Of a stretch of 64,000 bases of DNA, positions 16,552 to 24,368 are shown piece after piece. A model generated the notes under the pieces. The model ran no database searches and was not told the DNA's origin. It saw only the letters and a program-made list of their open reading frames with translations. The position numbers and the translations under genes are program-made. The number at the start of each line of letters is the position of its first letter. Positions within the stretch are counted from its first letter, which is position 1. The stretch covers positions 124,001-188,000 of the forward strand of contig NZ_CADIJP010000006.1 in NCBI RefSeq assembly GCF_902859725.1. Reading direction: 5' to 3'. The DNA is from Achromobacter mucicolens (GTDB taxonomy: Bacteria > Pseudomonadota > Gammaproteobacteria > Burkholderiales > Burkholderiaceae_B).

Positions 16552-17541
16552 TCAAACGGTCATCGTCAGGATGATTTTCCCCACATTCTGCGCCGACTCC
16601 ATCCGGCGATGAGCATCGGATGCGCGTTCAAGCGGATAGGTGCTGTCGACCACGGGAACCAGACCGGCGCCGCTGGTAAAGCGGTCCAGCCAGTGTTCGC
16701 GAAAGCGCTGCACCATGGCGTGCTTTTCAGCCTGTGGACGCGACTTCATGACGGTGCCGAAAATCTGCAGATGACGATACAGGATGTCCTCTAGCGCGAT
16801 ACTGACTTGGCCGCCGCCGCCCAGGATACCCACCTGAACCAGCCGCCCACCGTTGGCCAGCGACGCAATATTGCGCGCAAAGTTGGGCGCGCCAATAAAG
16901 TCGATCACGACATCCACGCCGCGCTTGGCCGTCTGTTCAGCCACGACCTGCGAATAGTCCTGCGTGCGATAGTCGATGACGCAGTCGGCGCCCAGTCGCT
17001 TGACCTGCTCAAGCTTGCTGGCCTTGGCCGTTGCGTACACGGTGGCGCCCGTTGCCCTGGCAAGCTGGACCGCTGCCGACCCCACGCCGCCAGCTGCCGC
17101 ATGAATCAATACCGACTCCCCCGCTTTCAGGCGGCCAAGATGCAGCATGGCTTCGTGCGCAGTGACGAACACTTCGGGGATGGCGGCGGCGTGGACATAG
17201 TCCAGCTCGGGGGGAATGGGCAGAGCCATGCGCCAGTCCAATCTGGCAATCTCCGCATAAGCGCCGCCGCCCACCACACCCATCACGCGGTCACCGGCCT
17301 TGAAGCCGCGCACGGCGCGGCCGGCCTGCAGCACTTCGCCCGCGATTTCCAGGCCCATGATGGTCGAGTCGCCGAAATTCGGGCGGCCGTAGCCGCCACG
17401 GCGGTGGGTCAGGTCGGCGCGATTTACACCGGCTGCATGGACGCGGACGATGAGATCATCAGGCCGCATTTCGGGTTGGGGAACGTCGGCCACTTCAAGC
17501 ACGTCGGCCTCGCCAAACTGTTCAAAAATAATCGCTTTCAT
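16552..17541 (-). CDS. NADPH:quinone oxidoreductase-like MDR enzyme
   Basis: A 329-aa MDR-superfamily reductase of the zinc-free quinone oxidoreductase type: GroES-like domain with HAAGVNRADLTHRRG, then Rossmann fold HAAAGGVGSAAVQLA. It resembles the PIG3/QorB branch. The ATG overlaps the stop of the upstream carboxymuconolactone decarboxylase-like gene by four bases, so it is the third gene of an operon with that gene and a succinate-semialdehyde dehydrogenase. It probably handles an enone or quinone intermediate of the same pathway. Confidence 0.9.
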   Translation of the reverse strand: MKAIIFEQFGEADVLEVADVPQPEMRPDDLIVRVHAAGVNRADLTHRRGGYGRPNFGDSTIMGLEIAGEVLQAGRAVRGFKAGDRVMGVVGGGAYAEIARLDWRMALPIPPELDYVHAAAIPEVFVTAHEAMLHLGRLKAGESVLIHAAAGGVGSAAVQLARATGATVYATAKASKLEQVKRLGADCVIDYRTQDYSQVVAEQTAKRGVDVVIDFIGAPNFARNIASLANGGRLVQVGILGGGGQVSIALEDILYRHLQIFGTVMKSRPQAEKHAMVQRFREHWLDRFTSGAGLVPVVDSTYPLERASDAHRRMESAQNVGKIILTMTV

Positions 17542-17888
17542 TGCTTATCCTTCAGGTCGTTTGTGTGTGACACGGCCAAGGTGGCTTGCGCAATCGCAGA
17601 GGCGGTGATCGCGGCAGGAAACCCGACGTAGAACGCCAGATGCGTGATGGCGGCCGACAGTTCATCCTGCGTCAGCCCATTGCCGACGGCGCGGCGCAAG
17701 TGCGCGGGCAATTCATCCGTATGGCCCGCGGCAATCAGCGCGGCCACGGTAATCAGACTCCGGTCTCGCGGAGCCAACGCGGGATTGCTCCAGATTTCGG
17801 GATAGAGGGTGTTGTCGACAAAGGCCGACAGCGCCGGGGTGAAGGCACGCGCCGCTTCGCGCGGATGGCTGAAATCGATATTCGACAT
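17538..17888 (-). CDS. Carboxymuconolactone decarboxylase-family protein
   Basis: A 116-aa all-helical protein with LAPRDRSLITVAALIAAG, LRRAVGNGLTQDELS and HLAFYVGFPAA, the pattern of the gamma-carboxymuconolactone decarboxylase branch. It has no Cys pair, so it is unlike AhpD-type peroxidases. The substrate is unknown. It starts 14 bases after the dehydrogenase gene and overlaps the next gene, so it belongs to the same operon. Confidence 0.9.
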   Translation of the reverse strand: MSNIDFSHPREAARAFTPALSAFVDNTLYPEIWSNPALAPRDRSLITVAALIAAGHTDELPAHLRRAVGNGLTQDELSAAITHLAFYVGFPAAITASAIAQATLAVSHTNDLKDKQ

Positions 17889-17902
17889 GGGATGCTCCTT
17901 TT

Positions 17903-19339
17903 TCAGGCCTGGCTGATGAACTTGTGGGTGAGGTAGTACTCGATGCCTTCCACCCCGCCCTCTGAGCCATGTCCGCTTTCCTTCATGCCGCCGAAGGGCA
18001 ACTCCGTTGCAACGATTCGATATTGGTTGATGCCGATCATGCCGGCTTCCAGACCATCGGCCACGTCTATCGCCGTGCGGGCGTTGCTGGTGAACGCGTA
18101 GGCCGACAACCCATAAGGCAGCCGGTTGGCTTCCTGCAATCCGTCGGCCAGTTCATCAAAGGGCATGAGCACTGCGATCGGGCCGAACGGTTCTTCGTGC
18201 ATGATCTTGGCGTGCATCGGGACGTCGGCCAACACCGTCGGTTCGAAGAAGTAGCCAGGGCCATCTATGGCCTTGCCCCCGGTCAATACCGTGGCGCCGC
18301 ATGCCACCGCGTCGGCAATCAGCGACTGCATCTTCTCCAGCTGGCGCGGGTTTGCCAACGGCCCGACTTGCGTGTCGGGATCAAGGCCGTTACCCACCTT
18401 CAGCGCACGGGTAGCCTTCACGAAATGTTCGCGGAATTCGCCATAAACGCCGCGCTGCACCAGAAAGCGCGTGGATGAAATGCAAACCTGGCCCGTGCCG
18501 CGGAAGCGATTGGCCGCACCTTCGACCGCGGCGCGCTGGACCTCGGCATCGTCGAACACCAGCACCGGCCCGTGTCCGCCCAATTCCAGCGTGATGGGTT
18601 TCACACCTTCGGCGGCGCGCGCCGACAGCAACCTGCCGATGGGTACGGATCCCGTGAATGTCACCTTGCGGATTACCGGCGACGCAATCAGATGCCGCGA
18701 CACGTCGTCCGGTACGCCAAAGACAACTTGCAGCACCCCTTTCGGCAACCCGGCATCGTCAAGGGCGCGGGCCAGCGCCAGCGCGGTTGCCGGGCACTCT
18801 TCACCCGGCTTGATGATGACGCTGCAACCGGCGGCGAGCGCTGCGGCCAGTTTTCGGGCCGGCGTGATCGCAGGAAAATTCCAGGGCGTGAACGCTGCCA
18901 CCGGACCGATCGCCTGCCGCTTGACCAATTGCTGCACGCCGGGGCGGTTCGCGGGCACGACACGGCCGTCAATCCGCTTGGCTTCTTCGGCAAACCATTC
19001 GAAATACTCGGCGGCGCGCCACACTTCGTCACGGCTTTCGGCCAGGGGCTTGCCCTCTTCAAGGGTCATCAACGTGGCGATGTGCCCGGCGCGTTCGCGC
19101 ATCAAGGCCGCTGCACGATTTAGAACGGCAGCCCGCGCATTGGGAAACGTCCGCCGCCAGATGTCGAAGGCGGGCTGCGTCGCGGACAGCGCGCGGTCCA
19201 GATCTGCCGCCGTCGCAAGGGGCACGCGGCCCAGCTCCTTGCGCGTGGCAGGGTTGACAACGCTGGCCGTGTCGCGCTCGTTAGCGCCTATCCATTCGCC
19301 GTTGATGAAGAGGTAAAGCGGGTCATAGTCGCCGTTCAT
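17903..19339 (-). CDS. NAD(P)-dependent succinate-semialdehyde dehydrogenase family aldehyde dehydrogenase
   Basis: The 478-aa protein is a full-length class I aldehyde dehydrogenase, closest by motif to GabD-type enzymes. TPWNFPAITPARKLAAAL is followed by the cofactor-binding FTGSVPIG, the catalytic Glu in ELGGHGP and the catalytic Cys in GQVCISSTRF; EPFGPIAVL is near the C-terminus. It oxidises an aldehyde such as succinate semialdehyde to the acid with NAD(P)+. It heads a three-gene minus-strand operon, and a LysR regulator is divergent 135 bases away. Confidence 0.92.
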   Translation of the reverse strand: MNGDYDPLYLFINGEWIGANERDTASVVNPATRKELGRVPLATAADLDRALSATQPAFDIWRRTFPNARAAVLNRAAALMRERAGHIATLMTLEEGKPLAESRDEVWRAAEYFEWFAEEAKRIDGRVVPANRPGVQQLVKRQAIGPVAAFTPWNFPAITPARKLAAALAAGCSVIIKPGEECPATALALARALDDAGLPKGVLQVVFGVPDDVSRHLIASPVIRKVTFTGSVPIGRLLSARAAEGVKPITLELGGHGPVLVFDDAEVQRAAVEGAANRFRGTGQVCISSTRFLVQRGVYGEFREHFVKATRALKVGNGLDPDTQVGPLANPRQLEKMQSLIADAVACGATVLTGGKAIDGPGYFFEPTVLADVPMHAKIMHEEPFGPIAVLMPFDELADGLQEANRLPYGLSAYAFTSNARTAIDVADGLEAGMIGINQYRIVATELPFGGMKESGHGSEGGVEGIEYYLTHKFISQA

Positions 19340-19427
19340 GGTTGCAAACTCCGATAAGATTGATCGAAAACCTTGGAACGAAGTCTAGACATGACGGACG
19401 TGAGGATTTAGCCCCTTACGGAAGAAT

Positions 19428-19452
19428 GACTTTTCCTTCCAAAGGAAAAGTC
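19428..19452. promoter_or_regulatory. Perfect inverted repeat in a LysR-divergent promoter
   Basis: Arms of 11 bases (GACTTTTCCTT and its complement AAGGAAAAGTC) are separated by three bases. The element lies 22 bases upstream of the LysR start at 19475 and 88 bases upstream of the divergent aldehyde dehydrogenase start. It is the best candidate operator for the regulator, for autoregulation and control of the operon. Confidence 0.6.
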
Positions 19453-19474
19453 GCACGAACACAATGGACGCACG

Positions 19475-20419
19475 ATGGACAAGCTATACAACATGTCGGT
19501 TTTCGCGAAAGTAGTGGAGATGGGCAGTTTCACTGCGGTGGCAAACCATCTTTCCACCACGGTCGGCAATATCTCGCGCGCTGTAACGGTATTGGAAGAA
19601 GGCCTGAACGCCAGGCTGATTCAGCGCTCCACCCGCCGGCTTGTCGTTACCGATGTGGGGCATCGCTTCTATGACCGGTGCATCGCGATCCTGAGCGACG
19701 TTGAGCAAGCGGAAGCCGAAGCGGCGCATGCAACGGTCTCGCCACGCGGCGTGTTGCGCGTTCACGCGGTGCCCGGCCTGGGACGAACGCTGGTCGCCCG
19801 CGCCGCCCTGGCTTACAGAAAGGCCCACCCCGACGTCTCTGTGGACCTTCTTTTATCTCAGCGCATGCCGAACTTGCTGGAAGAGCAGCTTGACGTCGGC
19901 ATCGTCATCGCGCGCGCCTTGCCGGATTCCACCTACGTCAGCCAGAAGATCGGGGTCAGCCATTGCATTTTGGCGGCGTCCCCTGAATACCTTGAACAGC
20001 ACCCTGCCGTGGAAACTCCCGAGGACCTTGCCCAACATGCTTGCGTGTTGTTGACCACGGTGGACTATGCCCCCGACGAATGGCATCTGGAAGGCGAGGA
20101 CGGCATGTTCACGCACCGGCCGACCGGGGGGCACCTTTGCGTGAACGACATGGACGCAATGGCGACCGCGCTGCGCGATGGCGCCGGCATCGGCCTCTTG
20201 GCGGGCTTCTCAGCGATCGAAGATCTTCGCCGGGGCACGCTGGTACGTGTATTGCCCAAGCTCTACACGAACCAACGCAACGTGTATGCGCTGTACCCAT
20301 CGCGTCAGTTTGTAGACGCCAAGATCAAGCTGTTTGTGGACGCGCTGAAGCTTCATGTGGGGGAGCAGCTTGCACACTATGCGGCTGATCTGGGCATCGC
20401 GGCTAAAGAGACGACTTGA
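19475..20419 (+). CDS. LysR-family transcriptional regulator
   Basis: The 314-aa protein has an N-terminal winged helix (DKLYNMSVFAKVVEMGSF, VGNISRAVTVLEEGL) and a substrate-binding domain of the CrgA/DsbR-like subclass. It is divergent from the aldehyde dehydrogenase operon and overlies the inverted repeat at 19428-19452. Its last 60 codons are nearly duplicated in the relic at 23488-23670. The likely role is control of the adjacent operon. Confidence 0.93.
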   Translation: MDKLYNMSVFAKVVEMGSFTAVANHLSTTVGNISRAVTVLEEGLNARLIQRSTRRLVVTDVGHRFYDRCIAILSDVEQAEAEAAHATVSPRGVLRVHAVPGLGRTLVARAALAYRKAHPDVSVDLLLSQRMPNLLEEQLDVGIVIARALPDSTYVSQKIGVSHCILAASPEYLEQHPAVETPEDLAQHACVLLTTVDYAPDEWHLEGEDGMFTHRPTGGHLCVNDMDAMATALRDGAGIGLLAGFSAIEDLRRGTLVRVLPKLYTNQRNVYALYPSRQFVDAKIKLFVDALKLHVGEQLAHYAADLGIAAKETT

Positions 20420-20506
20420 ATACCCCTCGCAGGCCCCTCGCACCACATCCAACATAATCCAAGCAAGCCTCACCAACAAAACCAATCAGCAAGCCGCATC
20501 AACTGT

Positions 20507-21451
20507 CTAGATCCGCCGATCTTGATCCGGCGCCGGCAGATGGTCGCGTAACCATTGGTCCAACCCGCAGACCGCGATGCCGCGCTGAGCGTTGAACGTT
20601 TGTGCCTTGTCCCAGGCCACCCCGCGCCCCTCTGCGAATACGGCGCGGTACTTGCGCAACGCGTTTTCCGGATCGGCGGCTAGTTGGCGTTTCAGTTCGG
20701 GAACTGTCCATTCGTGGCGCTGGACCTTGACACCACGGGCCCGATCCAGGGCGTCGGCCACCTCTCGATAGGTGACGGTATCGCCGGCGACATACACCGC
20801 ACGGTTGGCGATGCGCGGTTCGGTGAACAGAATCTCCGCCGTCAGGTTGCCGATGTCATCGGCGGTCGTAAGTGTGACGGCCGTGTCCCAACTTCCTAGC
20901 GCGTTCACGGTATTGGTGCCCAGGTCGACCACGCCGAAGGCCGGTTCGAACAAGAAGCTGGTGAACATGCCTGTCGAGACAATGACCCATTCGGTGTTCG
21001 ACTGAGCGCGCAGCATCTCGCGCACGTCCAGTTGTTCGTCGAACAGGTCCTGCGGGCTGTTCCGGCCGATGACGTCGTAGTCCACGCCAAATTGCCACGG
21101 TACAAAGCGCTTGACGTCGGCATCCAGCGCGGCGCGCGCAATCTTGCGCTGCACGCCCGGGCCGCCCACGAATCCCGTGCACGAAACCACGGTGTGGAAA
21201 CGGCTGAATGTGTCGGCGAGCTCGTCGGTGGATTGCGTCGCCAGGTCGCCTGCGACGATATGGACGCCCAGGGCGTTCAGCTCAGCCAGGTCTTGCTGCT
21301 TCGCCGTGTCGGTGGAAGCGACAGTCGACGGGCGCAACAGGACCGAGAGGGAAACGCGGGCGGCACGTTTGGCGTGGGGAGCCAGATGGCGCAGCACGGC
21401 CATGCCGAGTTGGCCTGCGCCCAGGACCAGAATGGCGTTGTCGTTCAACAT
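20507..21451 (-). CDS. NmrA-like/aromatic alcohol reductase-type NAD(P)-binding protein
   Basis: A 314-aa atypical short-chain dehydrogenase starting at ATG 21451. The N-terminal Rossmann motif AILVLGAGQLG is followed by VHIVAGDL, VVSCTGFVG and FVPWQFGVDYD. This is the isoflavone/phenylcoumaran-benzylic-ether reductase and NmrA group, either NADP(H)-dependent aromatic reductases or redox sensors. The annotated frame is open further upstream but without a binding site. A LysR gene (21685) is divergent, 233 bases away, and probably regulates it. Confidence 0.85.
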   Translation of the reverse strand: MLNDNAILVLGAGQLGMAVLRHLAPHAKRAARVSLSVLLRPSTVASTDTAKQQDLAELNALGVHIVAGDLATQSTDELADTFSRFHTVVSCTGFVGGPGVQRKIARAALDADVKRFVPWQFGVDYDVIGRNSPQDLFDEQLDVREMLRAQSNTEWVIVSTGMFTSFLFEPAFGVVDLGTNTVNALGSWDTAVTLTTADDIGNLTAEILFTEPRIANRAVYVAGDTVTYREVADALDRARGVKVQRHEWTVPELKRQLAADPENALRKYRAVFAEGRGVAWDKAQTFNAQRGIAVCGLDQWLRDHLPAPDQDRRI

Positions 21452-21684
21452 GGGAAACCCCGCTAGGAAATGGATATTTGAGAAAGGGGCCGCCGCCCGC
21501 CGCGATCGCGATACGAAAAAAATGCCGCCCTGATGTGATTTGCAGTGTAGGAGCGCGCAATCCGTCCATTGTTCGCCGCGCTTGAATACACAACGCGCAG
21601 GAAGCACACGGGTTGCGCCGACCGCATTGTTAAAATTGAAAACTCCCGCCGAAATTGGCGCACGCACTATCGGCAGGCAGGCTT

Positions 21685-22584
21685 ATGGACAAACTTCAAG
21701 CGATGGCAACTTTCGTACGGGTCGTTCAGGCGCGCAGCTTCAGCAAGGCGGCGCAGTCCCTGGGGATGCCACGTTCGTCGGTGACGACGACGGTCAAGAA
21801 CCTGGAGGCCCACCTGGGCACGCCGCTGCTTCGGCGCAGCACCCGCAGTCTGAGCCTGACCGACGCGGGCGCGCGCTACCTGGCGGCGTGCCAGGCCATC
21901 CTGGCCAATATCGCCGACGCGGAAAACGACATATCCGCCACGAACCAGGCGCCGCGCGGACGAGTTCGCGTGGACATGCCAGGTGCCATCGGAAGGGCGA
22001 TCGTGGTGCCGCGGCTGCTCGAATTCGAGGCGCGTTATCCGGACATCGAAGTCGTGCTGGGCTTGAGTGATCGGCCGGCGGACTTGATTTACGAAGGCAT
22101 CGACTGCGCGATCCGCACCGGCACGCTGGCAGACTCGACGCTGGTGGCGCGCAAGCTTGGCCAGTTGGCTTGGCTAACGTGCGCGTCACCCAAATACCTG
22201 GCTCGGTTCGGAGAGCCGGATTCCGTGGACGCACTGGAAGCGCACCGAGTGGTCAACTACCTGTCCAACGCCACCGGCCGGCCGCTGGACTGGCGCTTCA
22301 GCGTCAATGGCGAAGCCGTGGCGGTGTCCCTGTCCAGCCGCTATGCCGTCAACGAAACCGAGGCCTATCTGCACTGCGGCCTGGAGGGGCTGGGCCTTAT
22401 CCAGTTATCCGAATTGGCGGCGTCCGTCTACCTGCGCAGCGGGCGCCTGCGGGAAGTTCTGGCGGATGCCCGATGCACCCCGGTGCCGATTTCCATTGTC
22501 TATCCCCAAGCCCGAGCCACGGCGGCGGTCAAGACGTTCGTGGAATGGGTCATCGCGATCGCGCGGCCCGAGCTGGCCGGATGA
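21685..22584 (+). CDS. LysR-family transcriptional regulator
   Basis: The 299-aa protein starts at ATG 21685 (DKLQAMATFVRVVQ, KAAQSLGMPRSSVTTTVKNLEAHLG in the winged helix). It is divergent from the NmrA-like gene and ends 178 bases before the convergent lipoprotein gene. The substrate domain is full length, so it should be functional. The effector is unknown. Confidence 0.92.
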   Translation: MDKLQAMATFVRVVQARSFSKAAQSLGMPRSSVTTTVKNLEAHLGTPLLRRSTRSLSLTDAGARYLAACQAILANIADAENDISATNQAPRGRVRVDMPGAIGRAIVVPRLLEFEARYPDIEVVLGLSDRPADLIYEGIDCAIRTGTLADSTLVARKLGQLAWLTCASPKYLARFGEPDSVDALEAHRVVNYLSNATGRPLDWRFSVNGEAVAVSLSSRYAVNETEAYLHCGLEGLGLIQLSELAASVYLRSGRLREVLADARCTPVPISIVYPQARATAAVKTFVEWVIAIARPELAG

Positions 22585-22762
22585 ATGCCTCGATAACAAC
22601 CAGGACAGAGATCGACCCGCGACATACGCTACTCCCCGCTGCTTACCGATCACCTTACCGCTGGCTGGATACCTTGACGCGTTCAAAACCGTTGACGGCT
22701 CAATCACTTCGGATTGGCCGCTTCACTCCGCGGCATCTCGCGCGCGCACAACGACGGGCCGC

Positions 22763-23371
22763 TTAGGGCTCCAATCCCGCCACCGGCAAAGCGAACAGCA
22801 CGATCGCCGGATTCGCCACGACAAACCCCGTGCCCACCAGGAACATCACTGGCGACAGCGCGCGCGCCATGTCCGCGCTACCTTGCGAGTCTTGCACCGT
22901 AATGCGATACGACTGGTCCAGCGCCGTCTGCGTGGCTCCGCCCGCCTGCGCCGCACCCGGCGTCCCCGGCCGGGCAAGATAGCGTTTGCCCTTGAGGTGG
23001 TGGGTGTAATAGACCATCCCTTCCTTTGTGGTCTGAAAGTGCATGGCCAGCGCCTGTTCCCGATCACGCGGCGTCGCATTGTCCATCAGTTGCAAGCGCA
23101 CGTAGCCCCACGTGAAGCCGTCGGCCCCGACATAAAAGTTACGCGGAATCCCTGCGGTCAGCCGGGTGCGAAAGTCAGCTTTCATCGCCTGCGCCATCGC
23201 GGGCGGCATGTCGAACAGATAGTGATACTGCGGGCCCAGCACCGCAAACGTCTTGCCGTCCGACGACATCATCAAAGTGGAGACGTTTTCAGTGTAGGTC
23301 TTGGTCGACGCGCAGCCCGCCATCAGGAGGGCAAGCGCGCAGAGAAGCAGCGTGGTCAGAAAGCGTTGCAT
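22763..23371 (-). CDS. Predicted outer- or inner-membrane lipoprotein of unknown function
   Basis: A 202-aa protein with a type II signal peptide (residues 1-18) and lipobox LMAGC, the Cys at 19 being the lipid attachment site. The mature part has FAVLGPQYHYLFDMPPAM, then DGFTWGYVRLQL, and a hydrophobic C-terminal stretch (MFLVGTGFVVANPAIVLFALPV) that may be a second membrane contact. No family is recognised. The gene starts 15 bases after the stop of the aldo/keto reductase relic on the same strand, so it may once have been the second gene of that operon. Confidence 0.75.
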   Translation of the reverse strand: MQRFLTTLLLCALALLMAGCASTKTYTENVSTLMMSSDGKTFAVLGPQYHYLFDMPPAMAQAMKADFRTRLTAGIPRNFYVGADGFTWGYVRLQLMDNATPRDREQALAMHFQTTKEGMVYYTHHLKGKRYLARPGTPGAAQAGGATQTALDQSYRITVQDSQGSADMARALSPVMFLVGTGFVVANPAIVLFALPVAGLEP

Positions 23372-23385
23372 GGATCCGTCTTCGA

Positions 23386-23487
23386 TCAGGGCGCCGGACT
23401 CGCATGACGCGTGTGAGTCGCGTCGATGGCCTTCAGCACGGCCGGTGACAAGGTGACGTCGGCGCTGTCGATTTTGCCGGCCGACGT
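23386..23487 (-). pseudogene. 3' relic of an aldo/keto reductase
   Basis: Read on the minus strand this encodes about 33 residues ending in a stop at 23386-23388. They include VTLSPAVLKAIDATH and end HASPAP, the standard C-terminus of DkgA/YdhF-type aldo/keto reductases (L-SPEVLAAIDAIH..PNPAP). No upstream coding part is present: at about 23487 it runs directly into the tail of a LysR gene read the other way. It is therefore the surviving 3' end of a gene truncated by a deletion. Confidence 0.7.
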
Positions 23488-23670
23488 ACGCTGGTGCGTG
23501 TATTACTCAAGCACTACACGAACCAGCGCAACGTGTGGGCGTTGTACCCACCGCGTCAGATTGTAGACGCCAAGATCAAGCTGTTCGTGGACGCGCTGAA
23601 ATTACACGTGGGCGAGCAGCTTGCACAATTTGCGGCTGAGCTACGCATCGCGGCCAAAGAGACGACTTAA
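23488..23670 (+). pseudogene. 3' relic of a LysR regulator, near-copy of the LysR gene at 19475
   Basis: This 61-codon open tail ends TAA at 23668-23670 and is closely similar, in DNA and protein, to codons 255-314 of the intact LysR gene (20237-20419). Shared blocks include YTNQRNV, VDAKIKLFVDALKLHVGEQL and AAKETT. No 5' part, start codon or winged helix is present. It meets the aldo/keto reductase relic at about 23487, back to back. The pair would have been a divergent aldo/keto reductase/LysR unit before deletion of its promoter and both 5' halves. Confidence 0.85.
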
Positions 23671-23756
23671 ATGAACGTCGCCCTTCAGGCGTTGTTTGGG
23701 GGCGGCGGGCCAAGAATGCTCCTTCTCGGACGTCAGCCTGCATTGATTGAACGACT

Positions 23757-23805
23757 GAACTGGGTCCGAAAGTGGACCGTAGCGAACGCCAGCTTCGCGC
23801 CTTGC
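23757..23805. repeat. Eroded dispersed repeat, copy 3
   Basis: GGGTCCGAAAGTGGACC and AACGCCAGCTTCGCGCCTT resemble copies 1 and 2 flanking the 119-aa gene. The right end runs into the promoter of the iron-uptake sigma factor gene. It is a diverged relic with no visible ends. Confidence 0.45.
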
Positions 23806-23830
23806 CTGCGCCTCGGCAGTTCTCTACAAT
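23802..23830 (+). promoter_or_regulatory. Predicted sigma70 promoter of the iron-uptake locus
   Basis: TTGCCT (23802-23807) and TACAAT (23825-23830) are separated by exactly 17 bases. Each hexamer differs little from consensus. Transcription would begin near 23837, inside the Fur-like site, and lead into the sigma-factor gene 25 bases later. Confidence 0.65.
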
Positions 23831-23831
23831 A

Positions 23832-23850
23832 AAGAATAATTATCATTTGC
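23832..23850. promoter_or_regulatory. Fur-box-like operator
   Basis: The 19 bases AAGAATAATTATCATTTGC match the Fur consensus at about 13 of 19 positions. They lie directly after the -10 element, over the predicted start point. Fur with Fe2+ bound here would block the promoter, as expected for an ECF sigma gene of the FecI type that is induced by iron starvation. Confidence 0.7.
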
Positions 23851-23861
23851 AAACGTATGCG

Positions 23862-24368
23862 ATGTCCCCTACCAAGCAAGCCCAAGTCGAGACGCTCTAT
23901 GCGGACCACCACGGATGGCTGCGGGGCTGGATACGCAAGCAACTAGGTAATTCCTCCGACGCCGCCGACCTGGCTCACGACGTTTTCCTGCGCTTGCTGG
24001 GCCGGCCGGCGGTGATCGAGACGCGCGAGCCGCGCGCCTATCTCAGTACGATCGCGCGGGGGTTGCTGGTGGACCACTGGCGCCGCAGCGAGCTCGAGCG
24101 TACCTGGCTCGCGGTGTTGGCGCGCACACCCGAAGAACTGGCGCCGTCGCCCGAGAACCGGATGCTGGTGCTTGAGGCGCTCATCAAGATCGATCAAATG
24201 CTGGATTCCCTCAAGCCGAAGGTGCGCCAGGCCTTTTTGTGGGCGCAACTGGAGGGCATGCGCTGCCCACAGATCGCCGAACGCCTGGGCGTCTCCCTTG
24301 CCACCGCCGAGCGTTACGTGGCGGCGGGCTTGCGCCAGTGCTATGCCTACCGGTTTGGTGACGCGTGA
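23862..24368 (+). CDS. FecI-type ECF sigma factor
   Basis: A 168-aa sigma70-family regulator from ATG 23862. Region 2 (about 12-75, AADLAHDVFLRLLG and LSTIARGLLVDHWRR) and region 4 (about 115-165, EGMRCPQIAERLGVSLATAERYV) are complete. No region 1 or 3 is present, as is usual for the ECF class. Its stop overlaps the GTG start of a FecR gene, and a TonB-dependent receptor with a signalling domain follows. This is the FecI-FecR-FecA surface-signalling arrangement: the anti-sigma releases the sigma when the receptor binds its siderophore. Fur control at the first level is supported by the upstream site. Confidence 0.94.
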   Translation: MSPTKQAQVETLYADHHGWLRGWIRKQLGNSSDAADLAHDVFLRLLGRPAVIETREPRAYLSTIARGLLVDHWRRSELERTWLAVLARTPEELAPSPENRMLVLEALIKIDQMLDSLKPKVRQAFLWAQLEGMRCPQIAERLGVSLATAERYVAAGLRQCYAYRFGDA

